Of a DNA stretch of 64,000 nucleotides, positions 36,362 through 45,293 are shown in pieces. The translations under genes and the position numbers were made by a program. The first letter of the stretch is position 1. Each line of letters starts with the position of its first letter. Under the pieces are notes generated by a model, which was not told where the DNA came from, did no database searches, and worked only from the letters and a program-made list of their open reading frames with translations. Source of the DNA: Kitasatospora purpeofusca. Lineage in GTDB: Bacteria; Actinomycetota; Actinomycetes; Streptomycetales; Streptomycetaceae. Location of the stretch: contig NZ_JODS01000041.1 in NCBI RefSeq assembly GCF_000718025.1, forward strand, positions 1 through 64,000. Direction: 5' to 3'.

Positions 36362-39358
36362 GTGCGATTCAACGTTCTGGGGCCGCTCGAAGTGCTCTCG
36401 GACGGCACCGACGTGCCCATTCGCGGCCTGCAGCAGAGGGCCCTGCTCGGTGTTCTCCTGCTCCGCGCGAATAGCGTGGTGAGTATCAACGAGATAGTCG
36501 CCGCACTCTGGGGCGACGACCGTCCGTCCACGGCGCGGAAAATGGTGCAGAACTCGGTGGCCGGGCTGCGCCGCGCATTCCAGGCGGTCGGGGAGCCGGC
36601 GGACAGCAAGGCCGCGCTGAATACCACTGTGCCCGGATACATGCTCAGAATCGAGCCGGAACAGCTCGATCTCACGGAATTTCATGAGCTTGTCACAATG
36701 GGCCGGGCCCGACTGGCGGCCGGCGACTGGACGCAGGCCTCGGAACTGCTGCGCCGCGCCCTCGGACTGTGGCGCGGCCCGGTGCTCGCCGACGTGAGCG
36801 ACGCCGGGCTCACCTGGCCCGAGCTGGCCGCCCTCCAGGGGATCCGGCTCGCCGTCCACGAGGACTGCATCCAGGCCGAGTTGGCGATGGGGCGGGACCG
36901 CGAGCTGATCGGCGAACTGGAGTCCCTGCTGGAGGCCGAGCCGACCCGGGAACGCCTGGTCGCCCAACTGATGGTCGTCCTCTACAACTGCGGGCGCCAG
37001 TCCGAGGCACTGGACCGCTACCGGCGCACCCGGGACCTGCTCGCCGACCGCTTCGGCCTGGAGCCGGGCCGCGACCTGCGCCGCCTCCAGCGCGCGATCC
37101 TCAGCCACGACCCCGCCCTGGCGCTGCGGCTCACCGCCGCCCCTGGCGGCGCGGCGGACTTCCCGTCCCCGGCCGGACCGGGACCCGGGCCGGCCGCCCC
37201 GCAGCCGCCGCGCCCCCGGCCGGCACCCGCCGCGCCCGCGCCCGCGCACGCCGACGACCGTGCCGCCGGACGCGTCGGGACCACCGGCGCCCCGGCCGCC
37301 GAGCACGCCCTCCGCGCGTCCTGGGAACGGGTCGAGCGGCGCCCGGCGAGCGTCGTCATGGTCCGCGCCCGGTGGACGGCCGACGGCGGCGCCCTCGCCC
37401 CCGAGCGCGTCGACCACGCCATCAAGGAGCTGACCGCCGACATCCGGCGCGAGACGGCGCCCTTCGGCGGACACGTGCGCCGCGCCTTCGGCTCGGTGTG
37501 GCTGGTCGTCTTCGGCGTCCCCCGGGCCCACGAGGACGACGCCGAGCGGGCCCTGCGCGCCGCCCTCGCCCTGCGCCGCCACTTCGAGACGCCCGGACCG
37601 GCGTCCGCCGGCGCGGCCACCGCCGCCCGGCCGGTCACCCACCTCGTGGTCGGCACCGGCGAGGTGGTGGTCACCTACGACGACAGCGCGCCCGAGCCCG
37701 TGGAGGTCACCGGCCAGGTCCTGGACGCCTGCCACCACCTGCTGCTGCAGGTCCCCCGCGGGGAACTGTGGGCCGCCGACGCCACCGTCGAGGCGGGCGG
37801 CGCCGGCCTCGGCCTCGCCCCGGTCCCCGGCGTCCCCGGCGTCCACCGCCCGGCGCCCCACCGCCCGGCCGGCCGCGGGCCGTCCGGACACCCCGCCGAA
37901 CCGCCGTTCCTGGAACGCACCCACGAGCTGAACCTGCTGCACGGCGCCTACCGGGACACCGTCCGCCGGCAGCTGCCGCACCTGGTCTCGGTGCTCGGCG
38001 AGCCCGGCATCGGCAAGACCCGGCTGATCGGGGAGTTCGCCGCCTCGCTGCGCGACGGCGCCGGACCGCCGACGCCCCGGGTGCTCCACGCGGGCACCCC
38101 CGCCTTCGACGCCCACACCCCCTACGAGCCACTGGCCGGCGTGGTCCGCGCCTACACGGGCATCCGCGCCGGCGCGCCGGCGGCCGTCGTCCTTCCCGCG
38201 CTGACCGCTGTCGTGCGGGGGCTCTTCCCGCACGACGCCGCCGGACCGATCGTCACCGCGCTCGCGGCCTGCCTCGGCCTGCCCGCCCCGGCCGCCTCCG
38301 CCCAGGGGCCGGACGGCGCCGTCCCGCGGGAGGAAGTCCTCGGCGCGCTGCGGCAGTTCCTGGAGGAGGCGGCCGCCGAACGCCCGCTGGTGGTCGTCCT
38401 GGACGACCTCCACCGCGCCGCCGACTTCGTCCGCTCCTTCGTCGAGGACCTCACGGCCCGGCTCGGCCCGGTCGCCCTGCTGCTGATCGCCGGCGCCCGC
38501 TCCGAACTGCTCCACAGCAGACCCTCCTGGGGGTGCGCCAAGCGCCGCTCGGTCCTGCTGCACGTGGCGCCGCTGTCCGCCGCGGCCACCGCCACCGTGG
38601 TCGGCGCCGCCGCCGGCCGCCGCCACCCGACGCCCGCCGACGACCTCCGCGCGGCCCTCGCCGACGGCAACCCGCTGTTCGCCCAGGCCTACGCGCGGGT
38701 GGCGGACGTCGGCGCCGACCCGGCCGCCGCCCACCCGCCGGCCGTCCTCGCCGTCGCCGCCGCCCAGATCGACGGCCTCGACCGCACCGCCCGCTCGGTG
38801 CTGCGCGACGCCGCCGTCGTCGGCGGCACGCTGTGGCGCGGCGCGGTCGCCGCCGTCAGCCGGCGCGACCCCGAGGAGGTCGGCCGCGGCCTGGAACTCC
38901 TGGAGTCGCGCGAACTGCTGCGCCGGGTGCGCCGCAGCGGCGTGCCCGGAGACGTCGAGTACGTCTTCCGGTACGCCGTCAGCCGCGATGTCGCGCTCGC
39001 CCAGCTGCCCGGCCGCGTCCTGGTCGAACGCCATCTGCGGGCGGCCGACTGGGCCGCCCTGCTGGACGTGCCCCGCCCCGGGCTGCTGGCCTTCCACTAC
39101 GACCGCGCCATCGCGCTCGCCGACGCGGACGGAACCCCGGTGGAGGCGATGGAGCGCCGTGCCTGGGAGGCACTGGTCGGGGCGTCTGCCCGGGCCGCCG
39201 CCGCGGGCGACGACGCGCTCGCGGTCAGCTGCCTCGACCACGCCCTGGACCGCTGTCCGCCCGGGGAGCCCGAGCGGGTCTGGCTGGTCACCCACCACCG
39301 CCGCATCCTCGACAGCCTCGGCACCCGCTACCGCCGCCGCCCGGCCGTTACCGGCTGA
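36362..39358 (+). CDS. SARP-family regulator with cyclase-like and AAA ATPase domains
   Basis: A 998-residue multidomain activator. Residues 1-95 form an OmpR-type winged helix (VRFNVLGPLEVLSDG, RALLGVLLLRANSVVS, LWGDDRPSTARKMVQN), and 95-250 form the bacterial transcriptional activation domain (LWRGPVLADV through GRDLRRLQRAIL). Residues about 325-480 resemble a class III nucleotide cyclase fold (VFGVPRAHEDDAERALRAAL) without clear metal-binding aspartates. Walker A GEPGIGKTRL lies at about 550 and Walker B LVVVLDDLHRA at about 675, followed by a helical end. The start is GTG 36362 after GAGGGGG; an upstream in-frame ATG at 36300 is less likely. It is probably the pathway-specific activator and the best candidate reader of the TAGGGG boxes. 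It overlaps the luciferase-like gene by 11 bp at the 3' end (convergent). Confidence 0.88.
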   Translation: MRFNVLGPLEVLSDGTDVPIRGLQQRALLGVLLLRANSVVSINEIVAALWGDDRPSTARKMVQNSVAGLRRAFQAVGEPADSKAALNTTVPGYMLRIEPEQLDLTEFHELVTMGRARLAAGDWTQASELLRRALGLWRGPVLADVSDAGLTWPELAALQGIRLAVHEDCIQAELAMGRDRELIGELESLLEAEPTRERLVAQLMVVLYNCGRQSEALDRYRRTRDLLADRFGLEPGRDLRRLQRAILSHDPALALRLTAAPGGAADFPSPAGPGPGPAAPQPPRPRPAPAAPAPAHADDRAAGRVGTTGAPAAEHALRASWERVERRPASVVMVRARWTADGGALAPERVDHAIKELTADIRRETAPFGGHVRRAFGSVWLVVFGVPRAHEDDAERALRAALALRRHFETPGPASAGAATAARPVTHLVVGTGEVVVTYDDSAPEPVEVTGQVLDACHHLLLQVPRGELWAADATVEAGGAGLGLAPVPGVPGVHRPAPHRPAGRGPSGHPAEPPFLERTHELNLLHGAYRDTVRRQLPHLVSVLGEPGIGKTRLIGEFAASLRDGAGPPTPRVLHAGTPAFDAHTPYEPLAGVVRAYTGIRAGAPAAVVLPALTAVVRGLFPHDAAGPIVTALAACLGLPAPAASAQGPDGAVPREEVLGALRQFLEEAAAERPLVVVLDDLHRAADFVRSFVEDLTARLGPVALLLIAGARSELLHSRPSWGCAKRRSVLLHVAPLSAAATATVVGAAAGRRHPTPADDLRAALADGNPLFAQAYARVADVGADPAAAHPPAVLAVAAAQIDGLDRTARSVLRDAAVVGGTLWRGAVAAVSRRDPEEVGRGLELLESRELLRRVRRSGVPGDVEYVFRYAVSRDVALAQLPGRVLVERHLRAADWAALLDVPRPGLLAFHYDRAIALADADGTPVEAMERRAWEALVGASARAAAAGDDALAVSCLDHALDRCPPGEPERVWLVTHHRRILDSLGTRYRRRPAVTG

Positions 39359-40385
39359 CCCCGGCGGGGACGGGCAGCGCCGGGGCGAGTTCCCGCACGC
39401 GTTCCAGCGAGCGGATCTTCTCCTCGACGTCGGTGACGTTGTTGGTCACCATCAGCTCGTCCGCGCCGGAGCGCTCCAGCAGGTCCGCCAGCGCCCGGCG
39501 GACCACCTCGGCGTCACCGACCGCCTGGGTGCTGAGCAGCGCGTCGGCGGCGGCCCGCTCGGCCTCCGTCCACGGGTACGCCGCCGCCTCCTCGACGGTG
39601 GGCAGCGGCGCGATCGGCGAGGCGCCGTTCAGCCGCAGCACCGGGAACAGCGCCGGCGCCGCCAACCGGCGCGCCTGCTCCGAGGTCTCCCCGCACACCG
39701 TGTAGGCGGTGACGATGGTGTGCGGCCGCTCGGCCCGGGCCGAGGGCCGGAAGCTCTCCCGGTACGCCCGCAGCGCCTCCTCGGTGCCGCGGGAGTTGAA
39801 GAAGTGGTGCGCGAACGCGTACGGCAGCCCGCGCCGGCCCGCGTCCACGGCGCTGCGCACACTGGCGCCCAGCAGCCACGGCCGGGGCGGCTGCGGCGGC
39901 TCCGGCAGGGCCTCCAGCCGCTGGTAGACGTGCCCGTCCGGGAAGCCGCCGTCGACGAAGGCGAGCAGTTCCTCCAGCGCCGCCGGGAAGTCCTCGTCGG
40001 GCGCCCGGCGCAGCGCGTGGGAGAGCACCGGGTCCGCGCCCGAGCGGCCGATGCCCAGGTCCACCCGGCCGGGGAACAGCGCGGCCAGCGTCCGGAAGGA
40101 CTCCGCGACGGCGTACGGCGGGTGGTTCGGCAGGATCACCCCGCCCGCGCCGATCCGGATCCGGGTGGTCCGCTCGCCGAGCGCGGCCAGCAGGACCGCC
40201 GGGACGGAGCCGGCGATCCCGCGCGAGTTGTGGTGCTCGGCCACCCAGAACCGGGTGAAGCCCAGCTCGTCGGCGGCCGCGACCAGCCGACGGGTGCCGA
40301 CCAGGGTGTCGGCGGGGCGGCCGGCGGAGTCGACGGACGATATGTCGAGGACGGACAGCGGGACGGTCGGGGAACTGCTGCTCAT
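39348..40385 (-). CDS. Luciferase-like (LLM) flavin-dependent monooxygenase
   Basis: A 345-residue bacterial luciferase-family enzyme using FMNH2 or F420 as cofactor. Characteristic segments are LSVLDISSVDSAGR at the start, RFWVAEHHNSRGIAGS (about residue 46), IRIGAGGVILPNHPP, RVDLGIGRSGADP and WLLGASVRSAVDAGRRGLP. This subgroup (MsnO8-like) occurs in polyketide clusters and in organosulfur metabolism, so the substrate cannot be assigned. It is the last gene of the leftward six-gene operon that begins with the ABC substrate-binding protein, 26 bp after the acyl-CoA dehydrogenase-like gene. Either ansamycin tailoring or nutrient scavenging is possible. Confidence 0.85.
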   Translation of the reverse strand: MSSSSPTVPLSVLDISSVDSAGRPADTLVGTRRLVAAADELGFTRFWVAEHHNSRGIAGSVPAVLLAALGERTTRIRIGAGGVILPNHPPYAVAESFRTLAALFPGRVDLGIGRSGADPVLSHALRRAPDEDFPAALEELLAFVDGGFPDGHVYQRLEALPEPPQPPRPWLLGASVRSAVDAGRRGLPYAFAHHFFNSRGTEEALRAYRESFRPSARAERPHTIVTAYTVCGETSEQARRLAAPALFPVLRLNGASPIAPLPTVEEAAAYPWTEAERAAADALLSTQAVGDAEVVRRALADLLERSGADELMVTNNVTDVEEKIRSLERVRELAPALPVPAGVSR

Positions 40386-40411
40386 TGCGGGGGTGCTCCT
40401 TACTCGGGGTG

Positions 40412-41602
40412 TCACGCGTACCAGGTGGGGCGGGGGACTTCGCCGTGCAGGAGGTGGCGCCCGACCACCCGGGCGCGCCCCGGGTCGTCCTCGTGCACCC
40501 GCCGCGCCCTGGTGTCCCGCCAGTAGCGGTCCAGCCCGGCCGCGGCCTCGGCGCCGCCGGGGCCGGCCGCCCCGAGCGCGCCGACGGTGACCGCGTCGGC
40601 GGCCGCGCCGGCCTGCGCGGCCAGCGCCGCGACCCGGACGGCGTGCCGGCCGCGCTCCTCCTCGGTCACCGTGCGGCGCCGGGCGTGCAGGGCGTCCGCC
40701 TCGGCGCCGACGGCGTCGGCGAACGCCTCCACCGCCCACAGCGAGGAGGCCAGGGCGCCGTGGTGCCGGGCCGCGTCCGCGGCGGCGGCCTCGGTCAGCG
40801 GCGCCTGCGACCACTGCTCGCGGGCACGGGCGGCGGCGGCCTCCAGCGCGCCCCGGGCCGCGCCGATCAGCGCGTTGGCCTGGGCGAGCTGGAAGGCCGG
40901 GGTGAGGAAGGTGTTGTAGACCCGGGGCACGAAGGTCTTGTCGACGTGGCCGAGCGCCCCGGTCCACGGGATGTTCGCGCCGTCGGCGACCACGGTCCCG
41001 GCCGCCAGCGACCGCAGCCCGATCTCCTCGGCGCCGGGCTCGAAGGACAGCCCCACGTGCTCGCTCATCGCGAGCGCGCTGATCGGGGTGTCACCGTCCT
41101 CCAGGAAGCCCTCCAGGATGGTGATGTCCGACACCGGGTGGCCCAGGGCGCGCTCCAGCCGACCGTGGAACAGCATCTCCAGGCCGGTGTCCTGGATCAC
41201 CAGGGGCGCCGAGCGGGGCTTGGAGGACCCGCTGAAGAACCACCGGGCCCGGGCCGACACCTCGCCGATGTGCTGGATCTTCTCCTCGGTGCCGATGAAC
41301 TCGGCGATCGACACCCACACGTAGTGGTGGGCCAGCAGTTCGCCGACCGAGGCGTCGGCCGCCGCGACGGTGCGCACCACCCGGAACGCGGTGGACCAGT
41401 TCTGGCCGCCCCCGCCGTGCTCGACCGGCCCCAGCAGGGTCACCAGGCCGGTGTCCTTCAGCAGCTGGATCTCCCGCACCGGCGGGGTGCCCTCGCGGTC
41501 GCGCCGGGCGGCGCCGGGTGCGAGCCGCGCCGCGACCTCCTCGGCCCGCCGCAGCCACAGCTCGGCGGCCTCGGGGGCGGCGTCCGTCGTCGTGTCAGTC
41601 AT
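40412..41602 (-). CDS. Acyl-CoA dehydrogenase-fold flavin monooxygenase (DszC/SfnB-like)
   Basis: A 396-residue protein of the acyl-CoA dehydrogenase fold. Features are an N-terminal helical domain (LWLRRAEEVAARLAPGAA), GPVEHGGGGQNWSTAFRVVRTVAAADASVGELLAHHY, and ARWFFSGSSKPRSAP at the flavin region in place of the usual acyl-CoA dehydrogenase motif. A C-terminal helical bundle ends in YWRDTRARRVHEDD, as in DszC and SfnB. The family uses reduced FMN and oxygen for N-, S- or C-hydroxylation rather than dehydrogenation. The ATG overlaps the ABC ATPase stop (ATGA). Together with the downstream LLM enzyme and the ABC importer genes it resembles organosulfur acquisition operons. Confidence 0.85.
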   Translation of the reverse strand: MTDTTTDAAPEAAELWLRRAEEVAARLAPGAARRDREGTPPVREIQLLKDTGLVTLLGPVEHGGGGQNWSTAFRVVRTVAAADASVGELLAHHYVWVSIAEFIGTEEKIQHIGEVSARARWFFSGSSKPRSAPLVIQDTGLEMLFHGRLERALGHPVSDITILEGFLEDGDTPISALAMSEHVGLSFEPGAEEIGLRSLAAGTVVADGANIPWTGALGHVDKTFVPRVYNTFLTPAFQLAQANALIGAARGALEAAAARAREQWSQAPLTEAAAADAARHHGALASSLWAVEAFADAVGAEADALHARRRTVTEEERGRHAVRVAALAAQAGAAADAVTVGALGAAGPGGAEAAAGLDRYWRDTRARRVHEDDPGRARVVGRHLLHGEVPRPTWYA

Positions 41603-43464
41603 GTCTCCCACTTCGGTACGTGCTCGCCGTCCTGCCCGGCGGCGTGTTCGGTGTCCTGTTCCGGGGCGTCGCGGCCGGTGACGTCCGCGACGTGCGCCCC
41701 GCCCGGGCCTTCCGTACTGCCCGTGCTTGCCGTACTGCCCGCGCCTTCCGTACTGCCCGCGCCTTCCGTACTGCCCGCGCCTTCCGTGCCGGGCAGCCGC
41801 AGGACGGCGTCCAGCAGGGCCCGGGTGTACGGGTGGGCGGGGGCCTCGAAGATCCGCTCGGTCCCGCCCTCCTCGACCACCGACCCGCCGCGCATGATCA
41901 GCACCCGGTCGGCGACCTGCCGCACCACGGCCAGGTCGTGGGTGATGAACAGCAGGGCGATGCCCCGCTCGCGCCGCAGCCGGTCCAGCAGCTGCAGCAC
42001 CTGCGCCTGGACCGACACGTCCAGCGCCGACACCGGCTCGTCGCAGACCAGCACCTGCGGACCGCACGCCAACGCCCGGGCGATGGCCACCCGTTGGCGC
42101 TGACCGCCGGACAGCTGGTGCGGCCGCCGGGAGAGCAGTTCGGCCGGCAGGCCGACCTGGTCGAGGAGTTCCGCGCACCGCCGGGCCCGCTCGGCGCGCC
42201 GCAGTCCGGGCAGCGCCTCGCCGATGATCCGCGCCACGGTGAACCGGGGGTCCGCCGAGGCGTACGGGTCCTGCTGGACGAACTGGATCGCCGAGCGCCC
42301 GGCCCGGCGCCGCCGCTCCGGCAGCGCCGACCAGGGCCGCCCGTGCAGCAGCACCTCCCCGGCGTCGGGACGGGACAGACCCATCGCGACCCGCGCCAGC
42401 GTGGTCTTGCCCGAGCCGGACTCGCCGACCACGCCCAGCGCCTCGCCCGCCCGCAGGGTGAACCCGACCTCGTCGAGGGCCCTCGGCCCGCCCGGGGCGA
42501 AGGACTTGACCAGCCCGCGCCCGGTCAGCACCGGGGCCGCCTCTTCCGCGTCCGGTGCCCCGGCGTCCGCTGCCTCCGCGTCCGCTGCCTCCGCTGCCCC
42601 GGGCGGGGCCTGGGCGGGACGGGCCCGCGGGCGGCCCGAGGGCACCGCGTCCAGCAGCATCCGGGTGTACGGGTGCTCCGGGGCGGACAGCACCCGGCCG
42701 GCCGGCCCGCTCTCCACCACCTCGCCCCGCCGCAGCACCAGCACCCGGTCCGCCAACTGCGCCACCACCGCCAGGTCGTGACTGACCAGCAGCAGTCCCC
42801 GGCCCTCGTCCTTGAGTCGGCCGAGCAGTGCCAGGATCTGCGCCTGGACGATCGCGTCCAGCGCGGTGGTCGGCTCGTCGGCGATCAGCAGCGGGGCGTC
42901 GGCGGCCAGCGCCGAGGCGATCAGCGCGCGCTGGCGCAGCCCGCCGGAGAGCTGGTGCGGGTACTGGGTGCGGCGGGCCTCCGGCTCCGGCACGCCCACC
43001 GCCGTGAGCAGTTCCACCACCCGGGCCTCGCTGTCCGGGCCGGCGGTGCCGCCGAGGCGGGCCGCCTCGGCGATCTCGGCGCCGACGGTGCGCAGCGGGT
43101 CCAGCGCGGTCAGGGCGTCCTGGAACACCATGGCGACCCGCCGGCCGCGCACCGCCCGCCACTGCCGTTCGCCGAAGCCCGCGGTGTCCGCCCCGGCCAC
43201 CTCCAGGGTCCGGGCGGAGACCCGGGCCCTGGCGCCCGCCAGCCCGATCAGGGAACGGGCGGTGACGGACTTGCCCGAGCCGGACTCGCCGACCAGCGCC
43301 ACACACTCACCGGCGCCGACGGCCAGCGACACCCCGTCCACGGCGGGCCGCGGCGCGCCGGGGAACGACACCCGCAGCCCCTCCACCCGCACGAGCGGCA
43401 CCGACGGGCCGGTGTGCCCGGCCGCCGCCTTCGCCGCGGTCGCTTCCGTTGTCGTCGTCGTCAT
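41599..43464 (-). CDS. Fused dual ATPase of an oligopeptide/nickel-type ABC transporter
   Basis: A 621-residue protein joining two DppD/DppF-type ATPases. The first half has Walker A GESGSGKSVTARSL, Q-loop VFQDALTALDPL, signature LSGGLRQRALI and Walker B LLIADEPTTALD. The second half has GESGSGKTTLARV, FVQQDPYASADPR, LSGGQRQRVAIARAL and LVCDEPVSALD. Each half ends with the HPYTR oligopeptide-binding C-terminal segment. The halves are joined by an Ala/Asp/Glu-rich linker, and the C-terminus carries Thr-Glu-Gly-Ala-Gly-Ser repeats. It overlaps the permease stop upstream and the DszC-like start downstream (both ATGA), so the operon is tightly coupled. The likely role is ATP-driven import of a small peptide, metal chelate or organosulfur compound. 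Confidence 0.92.
   Translation of the reverse strand: MTTTTTEATAAKAAAGHTGPSVPLVRVEGLRVSFPGAPRPAVDGVSLAVGAGECVALVGESGSGKSVTARSLIGLAGARARVSARTLEVAGADTAGFGERQWRAVRGRRVAMVFQDALTALDPLRTVGAEIAEAARLGGTAGPDSEARVVELLTAVGVPEPEARRTQYPHQLSGGLRQRALIASALAADAPLLIADEPTTALDAIVQAQILALLGRLKDEGRGLLLVSHDLAVVAQLADRVLVLRRGEVVESGPAGRVLSAPEHPYTRMLLDAVPSGRPRARPAQAPPGAAEAADAEAADAGAPDAEEAAPVLTGRGLVKSFAPGGPRALDEVGFTLRAGEALGVVGESGSGKTTLARVAMGLSRPDAGEVLLHGRPWSALPERRRRAGRSAIQFVQQDPYASADPRFTVARIIGEALPGLRRAERARRCAELLDQVGLPAELLSRRPHQLSGGQRQRVAIARALACGPQVLVCDEPVSALDVSVQAQVLQLLDRLRRERGIALLFITHDLAVVRQVADRVLIMRGGSVVEEGGTERIFEAPAHPYTRALLDAVLRLPGTEGAGSTEGAGSTEGAGSTASTGSTEGPGGAHVADVTGRDAPEQDTEHAAGQDGEHVPKWET
41708..41779 (-). repeat. 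18-bp in-frame tandem repeat at the 3' end of the ABC ATPase gene
   Basis: Four units of about 18 bp (plus-strand unit CCTTCCGTACTGCCCGCG with minor variants), followed by a partial unit, encode TEGAGS repeats in the ATPase tail. Confidence 0.8.
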
Positions 43465-44318
43465 CGCACCGCCCTCGACTGCAGCGAACGGCCGATCAGC
43501 GTGGTGCAGACCACCACGACCGAGACGGCCAGGCCCGGCGAGATCGAGATCCACCAGGCCGTCTGGAGAAAGTCCTTGCCGTCGGCGACCATCGAGCCCC
43601 AGTCCGCGTCCGGCGGGACCGGACCCAGGCCGAGCACACTGAGCCCGGAGCCCGAGATGATGGCCGAGCCCAGCCCGATCGAGGCCAGCACCACCAGCGG
43701 GCCGCCGACGTTCGGCAGCACGTGCCGCAGCACCGACCGCCAGGCCGGCACCCCCAGCACCCGCGCCGCCTCCACGTACTCCGAGCGCAGCACCAGCCGT
43801 GCCTGGCCGCGCACCAGTCGGGCGTAGTGGGGCACCCCGGCGACGCCGATGGCGATCGCCACGTTGACCGTGCCGCCGCCCAGCAGCGCCACCACCACCA
43901 GCGCGAGCAGCAGTTCGGGGAAGCCCAGCAGCACGTCCACCACCCGCATCAGGGCGAAGTCCACCTGCCGTCCGCCGCAGCCGGCGACCAGACCGAGCAG
44001 CGCGCCGCCGCCCACCCCGATCACCGTCGCGCCGACCGCGATCAGCAGCGACAGCCGGGTGCCGTGCACGAGCCGCGACCAGACGTCCCGGCCGAGCTGG
44101 TCGGTGCCGAGCCAGTGCTCGGCACCGGGCGGGCGCAGTGCCGCCGCGACGTCCGTCGCCTCGGGGGCGTGGGTGGCGAACACCCCGGGGAAGACCAGCA
44201 CGAGCGCCACCGCGGCCAGCAGGACCAGCGGTGCCAGCCGGGCCGGCGAGCGCAGCAGCGCGCCCCGGCGGGCGCCGGCCGCGGCCGGCCGGTCGAGGAG
44301 GGCGGTCACGGTGCTCAT
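43461..44318 (-). CDS. ABC transporter permease, DppC/OppC type
   Basis: A 285-residue inner-membrane permease. A first transmembrane helix (APLVLLAAVALVLVFPGVFA) is followed by the OppC-type motif HWLGTDQLGRDVWSRLVHGTR, four to five further hydrophobic segments, and the EAA loop EYVEAARVLGVPAWRSVLRH that contacts the ATPase. It pairs with the DppB-type permease upstream. The ATG at 44318 overlaps that gene's stop, and its own stop overlaps the ATPase start. It is part of the substrate-binding protein, permease, permease, ATPase operon. Confidence 0.92.
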   Translation of the reverse strand: MSTVTALLDRPAAAGARRGALLRSPARLAPLVLLAAVALVLVFPGVFATHAPEATDVAAALRPPGAEHWLGTDQLGRDVWSRLVHGTRLSLLIAVGATVIGVGGGALLGLVAGCGGRQVDFALMRVVDVLLGFPELLLALVVVALLGGGTVNVAIAIGVAGVPHYARLVRGQARLVLRSEYVEAARVLGVPAWRSVLRHVLPNVGGPLVVLASIGLGSAIISGSGLSVLGLGPVPPDADWGSMVADGKDFLQTAWWISISPGLAVSVVVVCTTLIGRSLQSRAVR

Positions 44319-45292
44319 GCCGGACCTCCCTCGCGCAGCCGGGGGTCGATCAGCGGGTGGAGCACGTCCACCAGGGTGTTGATGACCACGAACGCCGCGC
44401 TGGAGATGACCACAAGAGCGCTGACCACCGGCAGGTCGCGCGAGCCGACCGCGTTGGCCAGCACCCGGCCCAGGCCCGGCCGGGTGAAGATGTTCTCCAC
44501 CAGCACCGCGCCGCCGAACAGGCTGCCCAGCACGAACCCGGACAGCGTGGTCAGGGGCAGCAGCGCGTGCCGCAGGGTGTGCCGCAGCAGTACCGCCGTC
44601 GCGCCCAGGCCGCGCGAGCGCGCGGTCAGCACGAACGGGCGGCCGTCGGTGGTCTCCAGCTCCTGGCGGATCACCTGGGCGAGCACTCCGGCCAGCGGCA
44701 GTGCCAGCGCCAGCGTCGGCAGTACCAGCGCGGCCGGCCCGTCCGCCCCGATCGAGGGCAGCGCGTGCAGCCGGTAGGAGAACACCGTCAGCAGGATGAT
44801 GCCCAGCCAGAACGACGGCATCGACACCATCAGCAGTTCGGCCAGACCGGCGGCACCGCGCACCGTCCGGCCCCGGCCGACCGTCAGGGCGGCCGCCAGC
44901 ACCGCCAGCACCAGCGCGGTGACCAGCGCGGACACCGCCAGCTCGACGGTCGGACCGAGCTGGCTGCCGAGCAGCCGCTCGATCGGCTCGTTGAGCTGGT
45001 ACGACCAGCCGAGGCCGCCGCTTGCCAACTGGGCGAGCTGGCGGCCGTACTGGAGGAGCAGCGGGTCGTCCAGGCCGTTCTCGGCGATCACCTGGCCGCG
45101 CAGGGCCGGGGTTGCCGCGGCGCCCGGCCCGATCAGTCCGTCCACGATGTCGCCGGGGGCGAGGTGGAGGGCGAAGAACGTCACCGTGAGCGTCCCCCAC
45201 ACCACCACCAGCCCCGCCGCGAGCCGCCGGGCGACGAACCTGGCCCAGGGCGGCACGTGCCGTCGCGGCGCGAGCCGGGCGCGGTCGGACAC
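44315..45292 (-). CDS. ABC transporter permease, DppB/OppB type
   Basis: A 325-residue inner-membrane permease. The N-terminal helix (RLAAGLVVVWGTLTVTFFAL) is followed by the typical OppB segment APGDIVDGLIGPGA and GLDDPLLLQYGRQLAQLASG. Five further membrane helices and the EAA-type loop FVLTARSRGLGATAVLLRH come next, then GGAVLVENIFTRPGLGRVL near the C-terminus. The GTG start at 45292 lies one base after the substrate-binding protein stop, so translation is probably coupled. It forms a heterodimeric channel with the next permease. Confidence 0.92.
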   Translation of the reverse strand: MSDRARLAPRRHVPPWARFVARRLAAGLVVVWGTLTVTFFALHLAPGDIVDGLIGPGAAATPALRGQVIAENGLDDPLLLQYGRQLAQLASGGLGWSYQLNEPIERLLGSQLGPTVELAVSALVTALVLAVLAAALTVGRGRTVRGAAGLAELLMVSMPSFWLGIILLTVFSYRLHALPSIGADGPAALVLPTLALALPLAGVLAQVIRQELETTDGRPFVLTARSRGLGATAVLLRHTLRHALLPLTTLSGFVLGSLFGGAVLVENIFTRPGLGRVLANAVGSRDLPVVSALVVISSAAFVVINTLVDVLHPLIDPRLREGGPA

Positions 45293-45293
45293 C

